A DNA stretch of 9,051 nt, taken from assembly GCA_003242195.1 (NCBI GenBank), contig QGUQ01000055.1:1-9051 (forward strand). Direction: 5' to 3'. The translations under genes were made by a program, and so were the position numbers. Each line of letters opens with the position of its first letter. Position 1 is the first letter of the stretch. Below the pieces are notes generated by a model. The model saw only the letters and a list, made by a program, of their open reading frames with translations, did no database searches and was not told where the DNA came from. Origin of the DNA: Bacillota bacterium. Its GTDB lineage: Bacteria > Bacillota > Sulfobacillia > Thermaerobacterales > Thermaerobacteraceae. Shown here in pieces: positions 5,910 to 9,051 of the stretch.

Positions 5910-6200
5910 TTGACGGAATGGCTCGTCCTGTTCCTGATCCGGCTGGTGCAAGGGGTCGCGAACATCCTGTTCTGGCTCCTCCTCATCCGTGCCGTCATGT
6001 CCTGGTTCGTCCAGGGTAACTACAACCGGACATTTCACGATGTATATCGTGTACTGGTCCAGTTGACGGAGCCGATCCTGGCGCCGATCCGGCGGCTGTT
6101 GCCTGCCACCGGACCGATCGATGTGTCGCCGCTGGTGGCGCTGATCCTGATCCGGGTGGTGGAGAGGGTCCTGGTCCGGCTGCTGTCGATGCTGGCTTAG
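5910..6200 (+). CDS. YggT family membrane protein (YlmG)
   Basis: 96 residues from a TTG start at 5910, decided by AGGAGGG (5897-5903) 6 nt upstream; an in-frame TTG at 5877 overlapping the sepF stop has no ribosome site of its own. Two hydrophobic segments are visible: about residues 4-30 (WLVLFLIRLVQGVANILFWL) and about 70-92 (VSPLVALILIRVVERVLVRL). Between them lies the YggT signature: MSWFVQGNYNRTFHDVYRVL and LTEPILAPIRRLLP. The family is conserved in Firmicutes, in cyanobacteria and in plastids (YlmG), where it affects nucleoid and division-related membrane organisation; the molecular function is not known. It lies between sepF and divIVA. An AT-rich palindrome (6036-6051) sits inside it. 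Confidence 0.92.
   Translation: MTEWLVLFLIRLVQGVANILFWLLLIRAVMSWFVQGNYNRTFHDVYRVLVQLTEPILAPIRRLLPATGPIDVSPLVALILIRVVERVLVRLLSMLA
6036..6051. repeat. Perfect inverted repeat inside yggT
   Basis: CACGAT and ATCGTG form perfect 6-bp arms around GTAT at 6036-6051. It lies in an unusually AT-rich patch of this GC-rich gene, about 180 nt before the divIVA start. It could be a protein-binding site for internal control of divIVA or simply codons for His-Asp-Val-Tyr. No good -35/-10 pair was found beside it. Confidence 0.35.
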
Positions 6201-6233
6201 TCCCATCGCCGCTCGGCATGGAGGTGGCTAGGG

Positions 6234-6794
6234 GTGGCGCTGACCCCGCTGGATATCCATAACAAGCAGTTTTCCCGCTCTTTCCGCGGATACAACGAGA
6301 CCGAGGTGGACGAGTTCCTCGAGCAGGTGGGGCGCGAGTACGACCAGGCGCTGCGGGACAACGCGGCCTTGCGCGAGCAGGTGGAGGCGCTGACGGCCAA
6401 GCTCGACCAGTACCGGCAGCTGGAGGATACGCTCCACAATACCCTGGTCGTCGCCCAGGAGACGGCGGAAGAGGTCAAGGCCAGCGCCCAAAAGCAGGCG
6501 GAGCTGATGATCAACCAGGCCCGGCTGGAGGCGGACCAGATCCTCCAGGAGGCGCGGGCCCGGGCGGAGCAGATCGAGCGCAAGTACAACGAACTGCTCA
6601 ACAGCATCAAGGTGGTGCGGGCGCGGCTGCGGGCGATGCTGATGGCGCACCTGCAGCTGTTGGACGAGACTGACGACCTCGGGGCCGCGGGCGCCGGTGC
6701 CGCGGACGGGGTGACGAAGGAGGCCGCCGCCGCGGGTGAACCGGCCGGAGCGGTGGCAGCCGGCCAGCGGCCCGAGGGCATGACCGCCCCTTGA
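6234..6794 (+). CDS. divIVA: Septum/pole site-determining protein DivIVA
   Basis: 186 residues from GTG 6234, with a perfect GGAGGTGG (6220-6227) 6 nt upstream. The N-terminal DivIVA domain (LTPLDIHNKQFSRSFRGYNE, 3-22, then EVDEFLEQV) is nearly identical to B. subtilis; Phe17 and Arg18 match the residues that insert into curved membrane. Long coiled coils follow, about 27-65 and about 70-140 (VAQETAEEVKASAQKQAELM onward), ending with RLRAMLMAHLQLLDE. The last 40 or so residues are an Ala/Gly-rich low-complexity tail in place of the short acidic end of the B. subtilis protein. DivIVA assembles at poles and septa and recruits division and sporulation partners. It normally follows ylmH; here it follows yggT by 33 nt. 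Its stop codon overlaps the -35 box of the ileS promoter. Confidence 0.96.
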   Translation: MALTPLDIHNKQFSRSFRGYNETEVDEFLEQVGREYDQALRDNAALREQVEALTAKLDQYRQLEDTLHNTLVVAQETAEEVKASAQKQAELMINQARLEADQILQEARARAEQIERKYNELLNSIKVVRARLRAMLMAHLQLLDETDDLGAAGAGAADGVTKEAAAAGEPAGAVAAGQRPEGMTAP

Positions 6795-6820
6795 CGCCCA
6801 TCACCCCGCAACCCTACAAT
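6791..6820 (+). promoter_or_regulatory. SigmaA promoter for the T-box leader and ileS
   Basis: TTGACG at 6791-6796 and TACAAT at 6815-6820 are separated by 18 nt, each one base from consensus. The predicted start is about 6827-6829. The -35 box contains the divIVA stop codon (TGA 6792-6794). The AT-rich sequence around and after -10 stands out in this genome, and the position directly upstream of a T-box leader agrees. Confidence 0.85.
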
Positions 6821-6849
6821 GTGCACTAAAATCCAGCCTTCTCGCTGTT

Positions 6850-6900
6850 CCCCGCGGAGGGCGGGCGCCCGGAAGCCGGCACCGGCTCCGCGCCGCGGGG
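6850..6900 (+). other. Extra structured 5' domain of the ileS leader
   Basis: CCCCGCGG (6850-6857) pairs with CCGCGGGG (6893-6900). Between them GCCGG (6875-6879) can pair with CCGGC (6882-6886), or alternatively GCGGAG (6854-6859) with CTCCGC (6886-6891), and GGGCGCCC (6863-6870) is self-complementary. This strong structure lies in the transcript before stem I of the T-box and is not a standard T-box part. A second small hairpin (GAGGG 6915-6919, CCCTC 6930-6934) separates it from stem I. Confidence 0.5.
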
Positions 6901-6934
6901 TAACCGACGGTCGAGAGGGAAGGCAACGCCCCTC

Positions 6935-7216
6935 ACGGCGATGAAGGGGAGAGTAGGGTAGCCGCGCCTACCGGCTGCAGAGAGCCCGGGCCGGCGGCTG
7001 AGAGCCCGGGCGCCGGGTGCCGCCCGAAGATCACCCCGGAGCCGTTCACCGAACCGGCCGCCCGCGGGGCGGCCGCAGTAGGCTGGACCGGCTGGCCCCC
7101 GTTATCGGGCCGCAGAGTGCCCGGACGCGCCGATTCCCAGGGCCGTCGTTGCCCGCGTCCGGGAACAAAGGTGGTACCGCGGAGCGTTCCCTTCGCCCTT
7201 TGGGTGAAGGGTTTTT
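6935..7216 (+). promoter_or_regulatory. T-box riboswitch, isoleucine-specific, controlling ileS
   Basis: Stem I is closed by ACGGC (6935-6939) with GCCGT (7041-7045). Above it are a GATGA/GGA kink-turn, a GGGG/CCCC helix and the AGAGTA loop-E strand (6950-6955). The opposite side, GAAGATCA, carries the specifier ATC at 7030-7032, an Ile codon. The distal part holds AGAGAG (6979-6984) and GGCGGCTGAGAG (6993-7004), which form the tRNA-elbow-binding loops. Stem III pairs CCCGGACGCG (7120-7129) with CGCGTCCGGG (7154-7163). The T-box AGGTGGTACCGCG is at 7169-7181; its TGGT (7172-7175) matches the ACCA end of tRNA-Ile. Uncharged tRNA-Ile would favour the antiterminator, charged tRNA the terminator. 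Specifier and downstream gene agree fully. Confidence 0.96.
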
Positions 7217-7219
7217 CTT
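7189..7219 (+). terminator. Regulated intrinsic terminator of the ileS T-box
   Basis: CCCTTCGCCC (7189-7198) pairs with GGGTGAAGGG (7202-7211), one G-T wobble, around a TTT loop, followed by TTTTTCTTA. The left arm shares bases (CCTT, 7190-7193) with the antiterminator, where they would pair with AAGG at 7168-7171, so the two folds are mutually exclusive. It also catches any read-through from divIVA. Confidence 0.93.
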
Positions 7220-7273
7220 ATTTCTCGACGGCTTCCGCGGGAGTGGAATGGGGTCGCAAGGAGGCGGACGGCC

Positions 7274-9051
7274 ATGGACTACCGCGAAACCCTGAACCTG
7301 CCCCAGACGGACTTCCCCATGCGGGCCAACCTGCCCAAGAGGGAGCCCGAGATCCAGCGCCGCTGGGAGGAGATGAAGCTCTACGAACGGTTGCGCCAGG
7401 CCCGCCAGGGCCGGCCCCGGTTCGTCCTGCACGACGGTCCGCCCTACGCCAACGGGGACATCCACGTGGGCACGGCTCTGAACAAGATCCTGAAGGACGT
7501 GGTGGTGCGCTACGCCTCGATGGCCGGCTACGACGCGCCCTACATCCCGGGCTGGGATACCCACGGACTGCCCATCGAGCGCAGGGCGCTGGAGGTGCTG
7601 GGCGTCGACCGCCGGTCCATCGAGCCGGTGAAGCTGCGGGATCACTGCCGGGACTACGCCCTGGAGCAGATGGACCGGCAGCGCCGGCAGTTCCGGAGAC
7701 TGGGCGTGATGGGCGACTGGGAACACCCGTACCTGACGCTCTCGCCCGAGTACGAGGCGAAGCAGGTCGAGGTCTTCGGCGAGATGGCCCGCCGCGGGTA
7801 CATCTACCGCAGCCTGTATTCAGTGTACTGGTGTCCCGTGGACGAGACGGCCCTGGCCGAGGCGGAGATCGAGTACCGCGAGAAGACGTCGCCCTCCATC
7901 TACGTGGCCTTTGACGTGACGGACGGCCGCGGCCGGCTGCCCGCCGGGGCGCGACTGGTGATCTGGACCACCACGCCCTGGACGATCCCCGCCAACCTGG
8001 CCATCGCGGTCCATCCCGACGCCCGCTACGTGGCCGTTGAGACGGAGCGGGGCCTGCTGGTCCTGGCGGAGCCGCTGGTGGAGCGGGTGCTGTCCGCCCT
8101 GGGCCTGTCGGAGCGGGGCCGTGCCGGTTCCTGGCTGGGGCGCGAGCTGGAAGGCGTGCTCTACCGGCACCCCCTCTTCGACCGCACCTCGCCGGTGGTG
8201 ACGGCCGACCATGTGAGCATGGAGGAGGGGACCGGGCTGGTCCACACCGCACCGGGCCACGGCCAGGAGGACTTTGAGGTTGGCCGGCGGTACGGCCTGC
8301 CGGTGCTCAGCCCCATCGACGATGGCGGGCGCTTTACCGAGGAGGCGGGACCCTTCGCAGGCGAGTTCTACGCCGACGCCAACCCCAAGATCGTCCGAGC
8401 CCTGGACGAGGCGGGGGCTCTGCTGGCCGAGGGTACCATCCGACACCAGTACGCCCACTGCTGGCGCTGCCGGCAGCCGGTGATCTACCGGGCCACCACC
8501 CAGTGGTTCGCCTCCGTGGAGGGCTTCCGGGAGCGGGCCCTGGCGGCCATCGATGAGGTGCGCTGGATCCCTGCCTGGGGCCGCGAGCGCATCCGCAACA
8601 TGGTGGCCGACCGCGGCGACTGGTGCATCTCCCGCCAGCGGGCCTGGGGCGTCCCCATCCCGGTGTTCTACTGCGAGGCCTGCCAGGAGCCCGTGATCAC
8701 CGACGAGTCCATCCGCGCCGTCGCCGACCTCTTCCGGCGGGAGGGCTCCAACGCCTGGTTCCTCCGGGAGGCGAAGGAGATCCTGCCCGAGGGGTTCACC
8801 TGCCCCCACTGCGGCGCCCGGGGCGGCTTCCGCAAGGAGACGGACATCATGGACGTCTGGTTCGACTCGGGCTCCAGTCATGCCGCGGTGCTGGAGACTC
8901 GGGACGAGCTCACCTGGCCGGCCGACCTCTACCTGGAAGGCAGCGACCAGCACCGGGGCTGGTTCCAGTCGTCCCTGCTGACGGCCGTCGCCACCCGCGG
9001 CCGGGCCCCCTACCGGGCGGTCCTCACCCACGGGTTCGTGGTGGAGGGACG
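7274..9051 (+). CDS. ileS: Isoleucyl-tRNA synthetase (N-terminal two-thirds; runs off window)
   Basis: The frame is open for 592 codons from ATG 7274 to the window end with no break. AAGGAGG (7258-7264) lies 9 nt upstream. The class I catalytic motif is GPPYANGDIHVG (55-66), the HIGH equivalent being HVGT, followed by GWDTHGLPIE (93-102). The CP1 editing domain shows WTTTPWTIPANLAI (231-244) and GHGQEDFEVG (328-337), with Asp333 at the conserved editing-site aspartate, so Val-tRNA editing is probably intact. HCWRC (395-399), ISRQRAWGVPIPVF (452-465), DVWFDSGSSH (527-536) and GSDQHRGWFQ (557-566) complete the core. Cys467/Cys470 and Cys510/Cys513 form two CxxC pairs, a likely extra zinc ribbon absent from B. 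subtilis IleRS. The window ends at HGFVVEG, just before KMSKS. The enzyme charges tRNA-Ile in the cytoplasm and is controlled by the T-box upstream. Confidence 0.98.
   Translation, partial: MDYRETLNLPQTDFPMRANLPKREPEIQRRWEEMKLYERLRQARQGRPRFVLHDGPPYANGDIHVGTALNKILKDVVVRYASMAGYDAPYIPGWDTHGLPIERRALEVLGVDRRSIEPVKLRDHCRDYALEQMDRQRRQFRRLGVMGDWEHPYLTLSPEYEAKQVEVFGEMARRGYIYRSLYSVYWCPVDETALAEAEIEYREKTSPSIYVAFDVTDGRGRLPAGARLVIWTTTPWTIPANLAIAVHPDARYVAVETERGLLVLAEPLVERVLSALGLSERGRAGSWLGRELEGVLYRHPLFDRTSPVVTADHVSMEEGTGLVHTAPGHGQEDFEVGRRYGLPVLSPIDDGGRFTEEAGPFAGEFYADANPKIVRALDEAGALLAEGTIRHQYAHCWRCRQPVIYRATTQWFASVEGFRERALAAIDEVRWIPAWGRERIRNMVADRGDWCISRQRAWGVPIPVFYCEACQEPVITDESIRAVADLFRREGSNAWFLREAKEILPEGFTCPHCGARGGFRKETDIMDVWFDSGSSHAAVLETRDELTWPADLYLEGSDQHRGWFQSSLLTAVATRGRAPYRAVLTHGFVVEG

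Noticed and set aside
7274..9051. Possible frameshift or interruption in ileS
   Set aside because: The frame was followed codon by codon: 592 codons without a stop and all family motifs in order. The gene is only truncated by the window edge.
1..9051. Mobile elements, CRISPR arrays, tRNA/rRNA genes, defence systems or a wholly new gene system
   Set aside because: No transposase, integrase, regular spaced repeats, cloverleaf tRNA or unassigned gene cassette was seen. Every substantial coding region belongs to a known conserved family in a known order.

Overview
The window is a GC-rich (roughly 70% by eye), gene-dense stretch from an endospore-forming member of the Firmicutes. All recognised genes lie on the + strand. 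Sporulation genes (spoIIGA, sigE, sigG, spoIIR) together with the ylm/sepF/divIVA cluster and a T-box in front of ileS are diagnostic of a spore former. The base composition and frequent GTG/TTG starts suggest a high-GC lineage such as Thermaerobacter, Symbiobacterium or a relative. That placement is an inference from composition and gene order, not from a database match.

Region 1 (1-2986) is the early-to-mid sporulation sigma block. It holds the C-terminal end of SpoIIGA (the pro-sigmaE protease), sigE with a clear N-terminal pro-sequence, a rho-independent terminator, a candidate forespore (SigF/SigG-type) promoter, sigG, and then spoIIR 14 nt downstream of sigG. SpoIIR is the forespore signal that makes SpoIIGA cut pro-SigE. 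Signal, receptor-protease and substrate are therefore within 3 kb, and the terminator/promoter pair between sigE and sigG appears to divide mother-cell from forespore expression.

Region 2 (2987-3312) is a 326-nt non-coding gap. It holds a 20-bp-period tandem repeat, a probable terminator after spoIIR, and a small hairpin touching the ribosome binding site of the next gene.

Region 3 (3313-6794) is the ylm/division cluster: a PRC-barrel YlmC/YmxH protein, pgeF (ylmD), the PLP protein YlmE/YggS, sepF (ylmF), a YggT (YlmG) membrane protein and divIVA. Order matches Bacillus subtilis except that ylmH is missing between yggT and divIVA. sepF and divIVA encode membrane-associated cell-division/polarity proteins.

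Region 4 (6795-9051) begins with a consensus-like SigmaA promoter whose -35 box overlaps the divIVA stop codon. A long T-box leader follows, with an ATC (Ile) specifier, the conserved T-box and an intrinsic terminator. Then comes ileS, which runs off the right end just before its KMSKS motif. Isoleucyl-tRNA synthetase is thus predicted to be made when uncharged tRNA-Ile accumulates.

I see no mobile element, CRISPR array, tRNA or rRNA gene, and no clear evidence of a wholly new system. The most interesting points are regulatory and organisational.
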